This document shows positions 10,372-19,405 of a DNA stretch of 64,000 bases, piece after piece. The stretch spans positions 43,347 to 107,346 of the forward strand of contig NZ_JUPG01000182.1 in assembly GCF_001074825.1 (NCBI RefSeq). Reading direction: 5' to 3'. The translations under genes and the position numbers were made by a program. The stretch is from Streptococcus pseudopneumoniae. Lineage in GTDB: Bacteria > Bacillota > Bacilli > Lactobacillales > Streptococcaceae. Position 1 is the first letter of the stretch. Every line of letters starts with the position of its first letter. The notes under the pieces were generated by a model that was not told the origin of the DNA, did not search any database, and was given only the letters and a program-made list of their open reading frames with translations.

Positions 10372-11164
10372 ATCCATGTACACGTTTCATATAGTCTTGA
10401 TAACTTTCGGTATCCATGAGTTTTTTAGCGTTTTTCACACGGTCTGCTGTTGGTGGTTTGACTCCTTCGAGTGAGTATGGGATTCCCAATTCACGCCATT
10501 TGAACTCACCCATAGTATGATAAGGCAGAATTTCAAACTTATCAACATTTTTGAGGGTCTTGACGAACTTCCCAAGTTCAATCAAGTCATCATCTCTGTC
10601 TGTCAATCCTGGAACTAGCACGTGGCGAATCCAGACAGGTTTTCCAATATCTGATAGATACTGGGCACAGGCCAGGATGTTTTTATTGGTTTGGCTAGTA
10701 ACAATCTTATGCTGTTCTTCGTTGATTTCCTTGATATCCAAGAGAACCAAGTCAGTGACAGCCATGAGCTTGTCAAACTTTTCAAGGTAACGTGGTTTAT
10801 TACGGAATGGAAGGGCACAGGTATCCAAGGTACAGTGGATTCCTTGTTCTTTGGCCTTGGTAAAGAGGGCAATCAAGAAATCAATCTGCAAGAGGGCTTC
10901 TCCCCCACTGACTGTAATACCACCCTTATTTCCCCAGAAACCGCGGTAGCGCAAGGCCTCTGTCAAGACATCATCTACCGTCCGTTCACGTGATTTATTG
11001 GACTCCATAGCCCAAGTATCCGGGTTGTGGCAATACTGGCAACGCATGTGACAGCCTTGCAAAAAGACAATAAAGCGAATCCCAGGCCCATCTACTGACC
11101 CAAAGCTTTCTGTCGAATGCACCATTCCTGTCACTTGTCCATAATCAATTGTTTCTTCAGACAT
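10370..11164 (-). CDS. pflA: Pyruvate formate-lyase activating enzyme
   Basis: Radical SAM enzyme that installs the glycyl radical on pyruvate formate-lyase during mixed-acid fermentation. 264 aa with the cluster motif GCHMRCQYCHNP (CxxxCxxC, about residues 34-45), followed by GGITVSGGEALLQ. A cre-like site and an extended -10 lie directly upstream, as expected for carbon-catabolite control of mixed-acid fermentation. Confidence 0.95.
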   Translation of the reverse strand: MSEETIDYGQVTGMVHSTESFGSVDGPGIRFIVFLQGCHMRCQYCHNPDTWAMESNKSRERTVDDVLTEALRYRGFWGNKGGITVSGGEALLQIDFLIALFTKAKEQGIHCTLDTCALPFRNKPRYLEKFDKLMAVTDLVLLDIKEINEEQHKIVTSQTNKNILACAQYLSDIGKPVWIRHVLVPGLTDRDDDLIELGKFVKTLKNVDKFEILPYHTMGEFKWRELGIPYSLEGVKPPTADRVKNAKKLMDTESYQDYMKRVHG

Positions 11165-11178
11165 ATCGTTACCTTCCT

Positions 11179-11192
11179 TGAAAACGTTTTAT
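11179..11192. promoter_or_regulatory. cre-like CcpA operator of pflA
   Basis: TGAAAACGTTTTAT resembles the cre consensus (TGNAANCGNTNNCA) with its central CG. It lies between the pflA -10 and start codon, a position where CcpA would block transcription. Confidence 0.5.
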
Positions 11193-11198
11193 AGTTTT

Positions 11199-11207
11199 AT
11201 TATATCA
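11199..11207 (-). promoter_or_regulatory. Extended -10 promoter of pflA
   Basis: Minus strand TGATATAAT about 34 nt upstream of the pflA ATG. Confidence 0.6.
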
Positions 11208-11289
11208 CGACTTGAAGGAAAAACAAGATTTTTGCCTATTTTTTAGAAAGCAATCTGTTTTTCAATTTCATTTTCAATTAATTATCATT

Positions 11290-12540
11290 TTATTCTTCAA
11301 AATCAAAGCCATACAAGGTTGCAAAATAGTCCTCAGGGTGCTCTGCACGGCGGATTTGACGGGCTTTACCTTCTTCAGTATAGAGAATTTCTGCAGAACG
11401 AAGTTTGGCGTTGTACTGGTAGCCCATTGAAAAACCGTGAGCACCTGTATCATGAATTACCAGCAAATCACCGATTTCTGTATGAGGTAACTCGCGATTC
11501 ACTGCAAATTTATCATTGTTTTCGCAGAGTGAACCGACCACATCTACCACTTCAGCTGGTCCTTCTGGATGAGTCAGATTGGTGATATGGTGGTAGGCTC
11601 CGTACATGGCTGGACGCATGAGATTGACTGCTGATGCATCCACACCTAGATAGGTACGGTAAGTTTTTTTCTTATGAGTGACTCTTGTGACCAAAGCACC
11701 GTGAGGGGCTAGCATAAAACGACCCAATTCGGTAAAAATCTTGACCTGACCAAGACCAGCTGGAGTAAGAACCTCTTCATACACCTTACGAACTCCCTCA
11801 CCAATCAAGGCAATATCGTTTGGCTCCTGCTCAGGACGATAGTTAACACCAATACCGCCAGAAAGATTGATAAAGTCTAGCGAAATGCCCAACTTTTCCT
11901 TGATTTCAACAGCCAATTCAAAAAGCTGACGGGCCAACTCTGGATAATAGAGATGGGTCACTGTATTGGATGCTAGGAAGGAGTGAATTCCAAAGGTCTT
12001 GGCTCCTTTTTCCTTCAAAATGGCAAAGGCTTCAAAGAGCTGCGCCTTAGTCATTCCAAACTTAGCTTCTCCAGGATTGTCCATGATATCTGTTCCCAGT
12101 TCAAAAATACCGCCAGGATTGTAACGACAAGAGATGATTTCTGGAATGCCTGCTGCACGCTCCAGATGTTCAATATCTTCAAAGGCATCCAAGTTAATGG
12201 TCGCACCCAATTCACGCGCATAGGCATATTCCTTGTCTGGCGTGTTGTTTGAAGAGAACATGATCTCAGAACCGGGGAAATCCAGTTTATGGCTCATCAA
12301 GAGCTCCACGTAACTAGAGCAGTCCACACCACAGCCTTCCTCTTGGAGGATTTTCAAGATAGCTGGTGTTGGAGTAGCCTTAACTGCAAAATATTCCTTA
12401 AAGCCCTTGTTCCACGAAAAGGCTTGGTTGACAGCTCTTGCCTTCTCACGAATCCCCTTCTCATCATACAAGTGAAAGGGAGTTGGGAACTCGGCAACAA
12501 TCTCTTCTAACTCTTCTCTATTAATAAATGGTGTTTTCAT
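11290..12540 (-). CDS. lysA: PLP-dependent decarboxylase, LysA/NspC type
   Basis: 416-residue fold-type III decarboxylase. The PLP lysine is in EYFAVKATPTP, with GCGVDCSSYVE, the glycine loop NLSGGIGV, TELGRF and the C-terminal substrate motif GSLCENNDKF all present. It would convert meso-diaminopimelate to lysine; carboxynorspermidine decarboxylases are close relatives and older annotations of this gene use that name. Streptococci use lysine in peptidoglycan, which favours LysA. It stands between pflA and purR with its own upstream region. Confidence 0.8.
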   Translation of the reverse strand: MKTPFINREELEEIVAEFPTPFHLYDEKGIREKARAVNQAFSWNKGFKEYFAVKATPTPAILKILQEEGCGVDCSSYVELLMSHKLDFPGSEIMFSSNNTPDKEYAYARELGATINLDAFEDIEHLERAAGIPEIISCRYNPGGIFELGTDIMDNPGEAKFGMTKAQLFEAFAILKEKGAKTFGIHSFLASNTVTHLYYPELARQLFELAVEIKEKLGISLDFINLSGGIGVNYRPEQEPNDIALIGEGVRKVYEEVLTPAGLGQVKIFTELGRFMLAPHGALVTRVTHKKKTYRTYLGVDASAVNLMRPAMYGAYHHITNLTHPEGPAEVVDVVGSLCENNDKFAVNRELPHTEIGDLLVIHDTGAHGFSMGYQYNAKLRSAEILYTEEGKARQIRRAEHPEDYFATLYGFDFEE

Positions 12541-12565
12541 AAGTTTCCTTCTATTCTATTTGCAA

Positions 12566-12597
12566 AGAAAGGCTGGGACAATCGTTCCAACCTTTAG
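12566..12597 (-). terminator. Terminator of purR
   Basis: Minus strand AAAGGTTGGAAC-GATT-GTCCCAGCCTTT followed by CTTTG, 10 nt after the purR stop. Confidence 0.75.
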
Positions 12598-12606
12598 TTC
12601 TATCTC

Positions 12607-13434
12607 TTATTTATCTTCATCAAAGATATTTCCAACCTCAACATCGATGGCTTGGTTCTTGACATCAATATTGGTTACCTTCAAGAGTGACTTGTAGTCA
12701 AACTGCTTTTCACGTTCTTCTTGGGCATTATCCGCAAAGACTGCGACACCAGCTAATTCTGAATCAAACTCACGCAAAAGACTGATCATCCCGTTGACCG
12801 TCCCTCCGCCTTTCAAGAAGTCATCTACGATTAAGACACGGCTGCCTGCCTTGAGACTGCGTTTTGAAAGGAACATTTTCTCAATACGGTCACCACTTGA
12901 ACCTGAAACATAGTTGACGCTGACAGTTGAACCTTCGGTAATTTTCAAGTCACGGCGCACAATGACAAAAGGAACATTGAGGACATTGGCAACTGCATTT
13001 GCAAGTGGCACACCCTTGGTCGCTACTGTCATAACCGCGTCAATTTTTTGGTCCATAAAGCTCTTGGCAATAATGCGACCAATATTTTTCAAAATAGCTG
13101 GAGTGCTAAGCAAATCTGACAAGTAGATGTAGCCACCTGGCAAGATACGGTCACTTTCTGACAACTTGGCACGCAAGTCCTCAACCATTTCCTTAGCATC
13201 ATGGCTTGAGATTGATGGTGTGAAGATGACACCCCCACCAGCCCCAGTAACTGTCTGGATGTGGCCGATTTCGATTTCCTCAAAGGCACGTTTGATAATC
13301 ACGATATCTTCTGAGATGGATGATTTAGCAGATTCATACTTTTCAGCAAAAGTATTAAGACTAGTTAGTTTATAAGGATTATTAATCAAATAGTTGGAAA
13401 TGACAACCATCCGATCACTTCTTCTTAATTTCAT
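12607..13434 (-). CDS. purR: Pur operon regulator PurR
   Basis: 275-residue regulator of purine genes with an N-terminal winged helix (about 1-75) and a phosphoribosyltransferase-like domain that senses PRPP, with the PRPP loop VLIVDDFLKGGGTV. It binds PurBoxes. The frame extends to 13452, but the ATG at 13434 (MKLRRSDRMV) matches homologues and has GGGA upstream. A near-consensus PurBox and an extended -10 upstream suggest self-regulation. Confidence 0.95.
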   Translation of the reverse strand: MKLRRSDRMVVISNYLINNPYKLTSLNTFAEKYESAKSSISEDIVIIKRAFEEIEIGHIQTVTGAGGGVIFTPSISSHDAKEMVEDLRAKLSESDRILPGGYIYLSDLLSTPAILKNIGRIIAKSFMDQKIDAVMTVATKGVPLANAVANVLNVPFVIVRRDLKITEGSTVSVNYVSGSSGDRIEKMFLSKRSLKAGSRVLIVDDFLKGGGTVNGMISLLREFDSELAGVAVFADNAQEEREKQFDYKSLLKVTNIDVKNQAIDVEVGNIFDEDK

Positions 13435-13472
13435 TTCTATTTCCCATTTCATTTAATTTTGATATTTTATCC

Positions 13473-13481
13473 ATTATACCA
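13473..13481 (-). promoter_or_regulatory. Extended -10 promoter of purR
   Basis: Minus strand TGGTATAAT, 38 nt upstream of the purR ATG. Confidence 0.6.
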
Positions 13482-13492
13482 TATTCACATAA

Positions 13493-13505
13493 AAAAACGA
13501 ACATT
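13493..13505 (+). promoter_or_regulatory. Candidate PurBox upstream of purR
   Basis: AAAAACGAACATT matches the PurBox AWWWCCGAACWWT at all but one position. It sits 12 nt upstream of the extended -10, so it would be near -25 to -37. Confidence 0.5.
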
Positions 13506-13539
13506 CTTATCCTAAAAAATGCTCATTTTTCTTAAATTA

Positions 13540-14481
13540 TTAATCTAAATCTGGTTTATAGAAGGAACGATTGTCCATAGCGAATATTTTATTGGTCATC
13601 TCTCCCTTATCCACCAAAGCCAGAGCTGTTGACATCATCATCATGCTAGCATCCAAATTGTCAATCATATGAATAATCTCCGCCTCCATGATACGTGGAC
13701 GAACCGGACTTCCATATTCTAGTAAGCCGTGATGGCTGAGAATAACATGGCGAAGCAGAACGACTTCTTCCTTGGTGTCATCGATGCCGAGTTCCATCAC
13801 TGTCTTAGTAATTTCACTATCAATCAGAGCGATATGTCCAAGGAGATTGCCTCTGACTGTATACTCAGTTTGGTCTGGTCCCGTCAACTCGATAACTTTG
13901 GCCAAGTCATGTAGCATAATTCCTGCATAGAGCAAGCTCTTATTGAGCTGAGGATAGATTTCGCTAATAGCATCTGCCAAGCGCACCATGGTCGCCGTAT
14001 GATAGGCCAAGCCTGTTTCAAAGGCATGGTGGTTGGTCTTGGCTGCTGGGTAAGAGTAAAACTCCTTATCATACTTGGCGTAGAGATTTCGAACAATTCG
14101 TTGCCAAACAGGATTTTCAATTTTGAAAATCATTTGCGACATGTAGTCACGAATTTCCTTGACATCAACTGGTGACTTGACCTTGAAATCAGCTGGGTCA
14201 TTTGGTTCGCCAGGTTGAGGCAAGCGTAGGGTGATTTGATTGACCTGAGGGGTATTGTTATAAACTTCTCGGCGCCCTTTCATATGGACAACCTTACCTG
14301 CGGTAAAGGCCTCAACGTTATGTGGTTGGGCATCCCAGAGTTTCCCTTCAATCTCGCCACTATCATCTTGGAAGGTAAAAGCTAGGTAATTTTTCCCAGC
14401 GCGAGTTTGTCTCAGGTCAGCTGACTTGATTAGGTAAAAGCCTTCAAACAGCTCATCTTTTTTCATGTGACTAATCTTCAT
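13540..14481 (-). CDS. yhaM: 3'-5' exoribonuclease YhaM (Cbf1)
   Basis: 313-residue RNase with an N-terminal OB-fold (about 15-105) and an HD-domain phosphohydrolase with the HD pair in AGIMLHDLAKVIEL and further His in LSHHGLLEYGSP. The homologue trims short RNA 3' ends and was first named Cbf1 for binding the cmp region of plasmid pT181. The start at 14481 (MKISHMKKDE) overlaps the end of rmuC and has GAGGAAG upstream; the longer frame (334 aa) has no such support. Confidence 0.9.
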   Translation of the reverse strand: MKISHMKKDELFEGFYLIKSADLRQTRAGKNYLAFTFQDDSGEIEGKLWDAQPHNVEAFTAGKVVHMKGRREVYNNTPQVNQITLRLPQPGEPNDPADFKVKSPVDVKEIRDYMSQMIFKIENPVWQRIVRNLYAKYDKEFYSYPAAKTNHHAFETGLAYHTATMVRLADAISEIYPQLNKSLLYAGIMLHDLAKVIELTGPDQTEYTVRGNLLGHIALIDSEITKTVMELGIDDTKEEVVLLRHVILSHHGLLEYGSPVRPRIMEAEIIHMIDNLDASMMMMSTALALVDKGEMTNKIFAMDNRSFYKPDLD

Positions 14482-15727
14482 ATTCTTCCTCATCTTCTTG
14501 GAAATGGAGTAGATCAAGCGCAGGCTCACCTTCTGATAACTCAATGTGACGGAGCGTCCGCTCGATAGCTGTAGTGCGACGATTTAATAATTCATCAATA
14601 TTGCCAGAGGCATGTTGGAGATGTTTTTGTGCCTTGACCAGAATGCCACCAAACTTGCCAAACTCGGTCTTGACGCTAGCAAGAGTCTTACTGATATGGT
14701 CAGCACTCTTTTGGATATTGAGGGTCTTGAAGCCAACTGATAGGGAATTGAGGAGGGCTGATAGGGTACTTGGGCCAGCAACAATAATCTGCTCCTCCCG
14801 TCTCAAATCATCAAAGAAGACCGGATTTCGGACAATTTCTGAGTAGAGACCTTCTGTCGGAACAAACAAAACTCCAAAATTGGTCGTCCGAGGCGGTGCT
14901 ATGTACTTGCTCTTGATATCCTTGGCAAAGCGCTTGACACTTGCTAGAAGTGACTTGCGACAGCGTTCGATTTCGTCCTTATCGCCTGCTTCATAGGCTT
15001 CTTCTAAGCGGTAATAATCTGCCAGTGGAAACTTAGAGTCGATTGGTAGGTAGACATATTCCTGGTCGCCTTGTCCAGGTAACTTGATAGCATACTCCAC
15101 TCGTTCACTGGAGTTTTCAACCGTTGCATATTCTCGTTCATACTGGGCAGGAGTCATGATGTCTTCGATGATTTGCCCCAGTTGCAATTCTCCCAAAATC
15201 CCTCGCGTCTTGGTTCCAGAGAGAACCTTGTTGAGGGCCCCGACATCACGCGCAACTGTCTGCATTTCTCCCAAACCTCGATTGACCGACTCCAGTTGTT
15301 TGGAAACTGTCTCAAAGGAAGCTTGCAAGCGAGTCTGCAAGGTCTTTTCTAACTTTTCCTCGACCGTTTGGCGCATTTGTTCCAAACGTTGCTCGTTTGA
15401 TTCCTGCAAGGCTTGCAGGCGTTGATCGGTCTTGTCTCTGGTTTGGAGGAGACTATCTGTCATTTCTTGACGGACCTGAGTCAGGCCTTGGTGCAATTCC
15501 ATTCGCACTTCTTGCAAGCGGTCACTGACAGCCACTTCCAAATCTTTTTGATCTAACTGATTGGCTTGTCTGGCTTGTTCAAAACGGTAATCCAACTGGT
15601 CTGACAGATGATCTGCCTGATCCTCCAAGCTCTTGCTTAAATGTTTTTCCTGCTTATCCTGCCTTTGCCAAATCAGAAAGAGTCCAGCTAGGTTGGCAAT
15701 TAATAATAGTAGTAATACAGTCTCCAT
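14471..15727 (-). CDS. rmuC: RmuC family DNA recombination protein
   Basis: 418-residue protein with an N-terminal membrane anchor (METVLLLLLIANL), a long coiled coil (about residues 25-160, rich in E, Q, L) and the RmuC PD-(D/E)XK-like domain with DSKFPLADYYR and VLFVPTEGLYSEI. RmuC limits inversions at short repeats in E. coli. AGGAGG lies 4 nt before the ATG at 15727, immediately after the thiN stop. The acidic tail (EDEEEYED) overlaps the yhaM start. Confidence 0.92.
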   Translation of the reverse strand: METVLLLLLIANLAGLFLIWQRQDKQEKHLSKSLEDQADHLSDQLDYRFEQARQANQLDQKDLEVAVSDRLQEVRMELHQGLTQVRQEMTDSLLQTRDKTDQRLQALQESNEQRLEQMRQTVEEKLEKTLQTRLQASFETVSKQLESVNRGLGEMQTVARDVGALNKVLSGTKTRGILGELQLGQIIEDIMTPAQYEREYATVENSSERVEYAIKLPGQGDQEYVYLPIDSKFPLADYYRLEEAYEAGDKDEIERCRKSLLASVKRFAKDIKSKYIAPPRTTNFGVLFVPTEGLYSEIVRNPVFFDDLRREEQIIVAGPSTLSALLNSLSVGFKTLNIQKSADHISKTLASVKTEFGKFGGILVKAQKHLQHASGNIDELLNRRTTAIERTLRHIELSEGEPALDLLHFQEDEEEYED

Positions 15728-15728
15728 C

Positions 15729-16391
15729 CTACCTCCTATCCTTGCTATGCAAGACAACCACATAGCCATCTGGGCAAGTCACCGAAACTTTCCTATCTAT
15801 ATATTCGTTAGAAGCGTACACTTTTTTAAAGAAAAAATTTTCCTCTGTCAACTCATACTTGGCACCAAGAATGGTCAGCTGGCTATCCCGAACTGGCATA
15901 AAGGCTAGGTAGTCATAGTCCAAACGTGGTTCTAGCTGACTGGTCCCTTCCGGACAATAGGCAATCAAATTTTGCCCGTCCTCAATCGCTATCTGACGCA
16001 TATAAGGTGCTAACTTGGGATTGCTAGGCAGAAAGACATTGGCCAACATATGGTCAATACGGCCACCCAACGCACCGAAAATAGTAACCTGGGCCTGAGG
16101 ATTTTGCTCGAAGATGGTTAAGAGAGCCAATTCCAAATCAGTATCATCTTTTTCTGGTCGCGCTTGAACAAAATGCTGGGCACGTTTTTGAATCAACTGT
16201 CGCTCTTCTTCCGTTACAGAATCAAAATCCCCAACTGCTAGGGCGAGAGGAAGTTTTTCCTCCAAGATCCAGAGCGAGCCCCGATCCACACCGACAAAGC
16301 AATCAAAATCCGTCCGATAATGACCGCGGTCTCCGCCTGCAAAAACGGCAACTCTAGTCCAGTTGTTTTCTGAGAGTTTGTACTCGCTCAT
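15729..16391 (-). CDS. thiN: Thiamine pyrophosphokinase
   Basis: 220-residue kinase making thiamine pyrophosphate from thiamine and ATP. Motifs: FAGGDRGH, GVDRGSLW, VGDFDSVTEEE and EKDDTDLELAL, with GGRIDHMLAN following. GGGAG lies 7 nt before the ATG at 16391. The coding start lies inside the end of rpe (38-nt overlap). Confidence 0.93.
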   Translation of the reverse strand: MSEYKLSENNWTRVAVFAGGDRGHYRTDFDCFVGVDRGSLWILEEKLPLALAVGDFDSVTEEERQLIQKRAQHFVQARPEKDDTDLELALLTIFEQNPQAQVTIFGALGGRIDHMLANVFLPSNPKLAPYMRQIAIEDGQNLIAYCPEGTSQLEPRLDYDYLAFMPVRDSQLTILGAKYELTEENFFFKKVYASNEYIDRKVSVTCPDGYVVVLHSKDRR

Positions 16392-17010
16392 TGACATCTC
16401 CCTTAAAGACATAGGAACCTGCTACAAAAACGGTCGCACCAGCTTCTTTAGCCTGAGCAATGGTCTGATCATCAATCCCGCCATCGACTTCGATTTCAAA
16501 GTTCAAGCCTTTTTCCTCACGAAGGGCAACCAACTCACGAACCTTATCCATGGTTTCAGGTAGAAAAACTTGCCCACCGAAGCCAGGGTTCACTGTCATC
16601 ACCAAGACTTGGTCAACTAGATGAAGGGCGTGCTTAATAGCTTCAACAGGCGTACCAGGATTGATAACAACTGAAGGTTTAACACCAAGTGAACGAATCT
16701 TTTGGAGTGCTCCATGGATATGATGCGTTGCTTCTACATGGATGCTAATAATATCTGCCCCTGCACGCGCAAAGTCTTCCAGATGGTGTTCAGGATTCGC
16801 CACCATCAAGTGGCAGTCAAAGACCATCTTACTATGTGGTCGAAGAGCTTCGACTACACCTGCACCAAAACTGATTTGCGGTACAAAGTGACCATCCATG
16901 ATATCGATATGGGCATATTCTGCCCCAGTTGCTTCTAGGCGTTTGATTTCACGTTCAAAGTTGGCATAATCTGCTGCCAGAATTGACGGAGCAATCTTGT
17001 ATTGAGACAT
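16354..17010 (-). CDS. rpe: Ribulose-phosphate 3-epimerase
   Basis: 218-residue TIM-barrel enzyme of the pentose phosphate pathway. Metal and catalytic residues are visible in SILAADYANFE, HIDIMDGHFVPQISFG, FDCHLMV, MTVNPGFGGQ and EVDGGID. The frame stays open far upstream into rsgA, but AAGGAG at 6 nt and the homologous N-terminus MSQYKIAPS fix the start at 17010. Between rsgA and thiN in one tightly spaced minus-strand run. Confidence 0.96.
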   Translation of the reverse strand: MSQYKIAPSILAADYANFEREIKRLEATGAEYAHIDIMDGHFVPQISFGAGVVEALRPHSKMVFDCHLMVANPEHHLEDFARAGADIISIHVEATHHIHGALQKIRSLGVKPSVVINPGTPVEAIKHALHLVDQVLVMTVNPGFGGQVFLPETMDKVRELVALREEKGLNFEIEVDGGIDDQTIAQAKEAGATVFVAGSYVFKGDVNERVQTLRKQLD

Positions 17011-17020
17011 AGGTTTCTCC

Positions 17021-17899
17021 TTATTTTGGAATTTTTTTGCTGACTTTTTTATAGGTTTCTCTGCGATTTTCAATTTCACTGAGGAATTGCAGGTAATTAT
17101 CAAAACGGAAGGACGCAATGGTTCCCTCTTCAACAGCTGGCTTGACCGCACAAGAAGGCTCATGGGCATGGGTACAAGTGCGGAATTTGCAGTCTCGACT
17201 GACAGTGGCAAGCTCTGGAAAGGCCTGATTAAGGTCTTCAGCCGTTGATACCTCATAGTCCAGAGATGAAAATCCTGGCGTGTCTGCAATTTTACCCCCA
17301 TTGAGGTTGTAAAAACTAACAGCTCGAGTAGTATGGCGCCCGCGACCTAGACTGTCTGAGATTTCTCCTGTTTCAAGATTGAGGTCTGGTGCGATTTTAT
17401 TGAGAAGAGTTGATTTCCCAACACCCGTCTGGCCCATAAAGACCGTAACCTTTCCTGTCAACAAGGGCAGGAGTTCCTCTTTACTGGTCACAAAGTCATA
17501 GCCAATGTCACCATAGGTCTGCTGATAAAAATCTAATTCTCCTCTATCTTCCAACAAATCCATTTTGGAAATATAAACGATGGGATGAATGCCCTTGTGC
17601 TCCAAAAGAACCAAGAACCGATCCAGCAAGTTGCTGTTAAAATCAGGTTCCTTGATGGACATGATTACCACAGCTTGGTCAATATTGACAATAGGCGGAC
17701 GGACCAGACTGTTTTTCCGTTCGTGAATCTTGAGAATATAGCCTTCTGAATTTTCCTCCGCAGAAAAATCTACCCAATCCCCAACGTAGGGGGTATGGCC
17801 TTTTTTACGGAAATTCCCACGCGCCCGTGTTTGATATACCTGACCCTCACTCTCCACATAGTAGAACCCTGCCAAGGCTTTAATGATTTGTCCCTGCAT
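17021..17899 (-). CDS. rsgA: Ribosome small subunit-dependent GTPase RsgA
   Basis: 292-residue circularly permuted GTPase acting in late 30S maturation. Order: OB-fold (about 1-65), GTPase with G4 (SKMD) before G1 ([12 protein letters not shown]) and G3 (DTPGF), then a zinc finger with Cys/His in [14 protein letters not shown]. Only 1 nt separates it from ksgA, and rpe follows. Confidence 0.96.
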   Translation of the reverse strand: MQGQIIKALAGFYYVESEGQVYQTRARGNFRKKGHTPYVGDWVDFSAEENSEGYILKIHERKNSLVRPPIVNIDQAVVIMSIKEPDFNSNLLDRFLVLLEHKGIHPIVYISKMDLLEDRGELDFYQQTYGDIGYDFVTSKEELLPLLTGKVTVFMGQTGVGKSTLLNKIAPDLNLETGEISDSLGRGRHTTRAVSFYNLNGGKIADTPGFSSLDYEVSTAEDLNQAFPELATVSRDCKFRTCTHAHEPSCAVKPAVEEGTIASFRFDNYLQFLSEIENRRETYKKVSKKIPK

Positions 17900-17900
17900 C

Positions 17901-18773
17901 TTAGAGTCCTTGCCCTTTAAGTGCGTCTGCTAGACTGGCAAATTCTGCCAAGCTAAGAGCTTCCCCACGAACACTCGGTGACAAACCTGCTTGGTCCAAG
18001 GCCTTGGTCAATTTATCCTTGACTTCTTCAGTCTTGCCAAAGTAACCTGTCAAATTGTTCCACAAGGTCTTGCGACGATGGGTGAAACTAGCCTTGGAAA
18101 CCTTAAAGAAGAAATTCTCGTCTTCCACTGCTACGGCTGGCTCTGGACGACGCACCATTTTTAAAATGGCTGAGTCCACATTTGGCGCTGGTACAAAGAC
18201 CGTACGCGGCACGATAAAGGCAACCTTGGCTGTCATGTAATACTGAACCGCAATCGACAAGCTACCGTAAGCCTTGGTGTTAGGTTGGGCTGAGATACGA
18301 TCCGCCACTTCTTTTTGCATCATGACCACAAACTCACTAAAAGGAATGCCACTCTCTATCAAGTGCATGAGAATAGGCGTCGTGATATAGTAAGGCAAGT
18401 TAGCTACTACCTTGATTGGCAGGTCAGGATTTTTGAAATTCTGGATATGTTGTGCCAAATCAACCTTGAGAATGTCCTCATTGACCACTGTTACATTATC
18501 AAAATCACGCAGGGTATCTGCCAAAATTGGCACCAAACGATGATCAATCTCAAAGGCCATGACTTGAGCTGCACGCTCAGCCAAAAATTCTGTCAAGGCA
18601 CCAATACCTGGCCCGATTTCGATAACATTGACCTGGTCATCAATTTCAGCCGTATCCACGATTTTTTGAAGGATATTGGTATCCGTCAGGAAATTTTGCC
18701 CGAAGGACTTTTTAAAGGTAAAACCGTGACGCTCCAGCACTGCCTTGGTCACGCTATAATCTGCAATTCTCAT
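17901..18773 (-). CDS. ksgA: 16S rRNA dimethyladenosine transferase (KsgA/RsmA)
   Basis: Dimethylates A1518 and A1519 of 16S rRNA. 290 aa with SAM motif [18 protein letters not shown] near the N-terminus and catalytic [10 protein letters not shown]. It has its own extended -10 (TGTTACAAT) and heads the ksgA-rsgA-rpe-thiN-rmuC-yhaM series. Confidence 0.96.
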   Translation of the reverse strand: MRIADYSVTKAVLERHGFTFKKSFGQNFLTDTNILQKIVDTAEIDDQVNVIEIGPGIGALTEFLAERAAQVMAFEIDHRLVPILADTLRDFDNVTVVNEDILKVDLAQHIQNFKNPDLPIKVVANLPYYITTPILMHLIESGIPFSEFVVMMQKEVADRISAQPNTKAYGSLSIAVQYYMTAKVAFIVPRTVFVPAPNVDSAILKMVRRPEPAVAVEDENFFFKVSKASFTHRRKTLWNNLTGYFGKTEEVKDKLTKALDQAGLSPSVRGEALSLAEFASLADALKGQGL

Positions 18774-18803
18774 CTATTCTCTTTTCTATTATCTGTTACT
18801 ACT

Positions 18804-18812
18804 ATTGTAACA
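18804..18812 (-). promoter_or_regulatory. Extended -10 promoter of ksgA series
   Basis: Minus strand TGTTACAAT, 30 nt upstream of the ksgA ATG. Confidence 0.5.
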
Positions 18813-18838
18813 CATTCCCCTTGTATTTTGGGGTCTGC

Positions 18839-19405
18839 TTAGCTGTTCTCATAAGATTTCATAGCTTCCTCCACTTCTGCCAAGGTGACCCCGAACAACT
18901 CTAGGCGTTTGAGGAGTTGCTTGCCGTTGGAATAGCCAATTCGGAGAGCCTCTCCTAGATATTCTCGTCGCTTACGGCTATCTGCCCCTGCTAGAAAACC
19001 AAGGCGAATCAAGTCGCTACGACTGATGTCAAACTGGCTCTCATGTTCAAATTGTTCTGTCACCTGAGCTAGAGCCGTTTTCAGGTCTTCATAGCTGGCA
19101 TGCTCAATCCCTAGAGACCGCCCCTTGGTCTTGGATTTAGGAACAGCTTCATCTCGTTTGAGGAAGGCATGTTGAACTGTTGGAATAGCCGTCATAATCA
19201 TGCGCCGAATCCGCTCCCCATTAAAATCTGGGTCTGTAAAGACAATGACTCCATGGCGTTGGTGTATACGCTGAATCCGCTCTATATCCTGGTCATTGAT
19301 GGCAGAACCTCGAGTCTCATAAGTCTCTACCTCGAAATAACGTTTAAGATTGGCCGTATCGTCGCGACCTTCAACCACGATGACTTGGGAAATTTTTTCT
19401 TTCAT
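18839..19405 (-). CDS. rnmV: Ribonuclease M5
   Basis: 188-residue TOPRIM enzyme that matures the 5S rRNA precursor. TOPRIM motifs: VVEGRDDTANLKRYF (catalytic Glu) and FTDPDFNGERIRR (DxD). Stop of tatD and start of rnmV overlap as TAATG, so the two are translationally coupled. Confidence 0.95.
   Translation of the reverse strand: MKEKISQVIVVEGRDDTANLKRYFEVETYETRGSAINDQDIERIQRIHQRHGVIVFTDPDFNGERIRRMIMTAIPTVQHAFLKRDEAVPKSKTKGRSLGIEHASYEDLKTALAQVTEQFEHESQFDISRSDLIRLGFLAGADSRKRREYLGEALRIGYSNGKQLLKRLELFGVTLAEVEEAMKSYENS

Noticed and set aside
16354..17301. Long 315-codon version of rpe
   Set aside because: The extra 97 codons read rsgA in the wrong frame; the ribosome site and homologous start are at 17010.
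18315..18842. 175-codon plus-strand open frame
   Set aside because: Antisense to ksgA, cysteine/histidine-rich low-complexity translation, no ribosome site; ksgA is intact.
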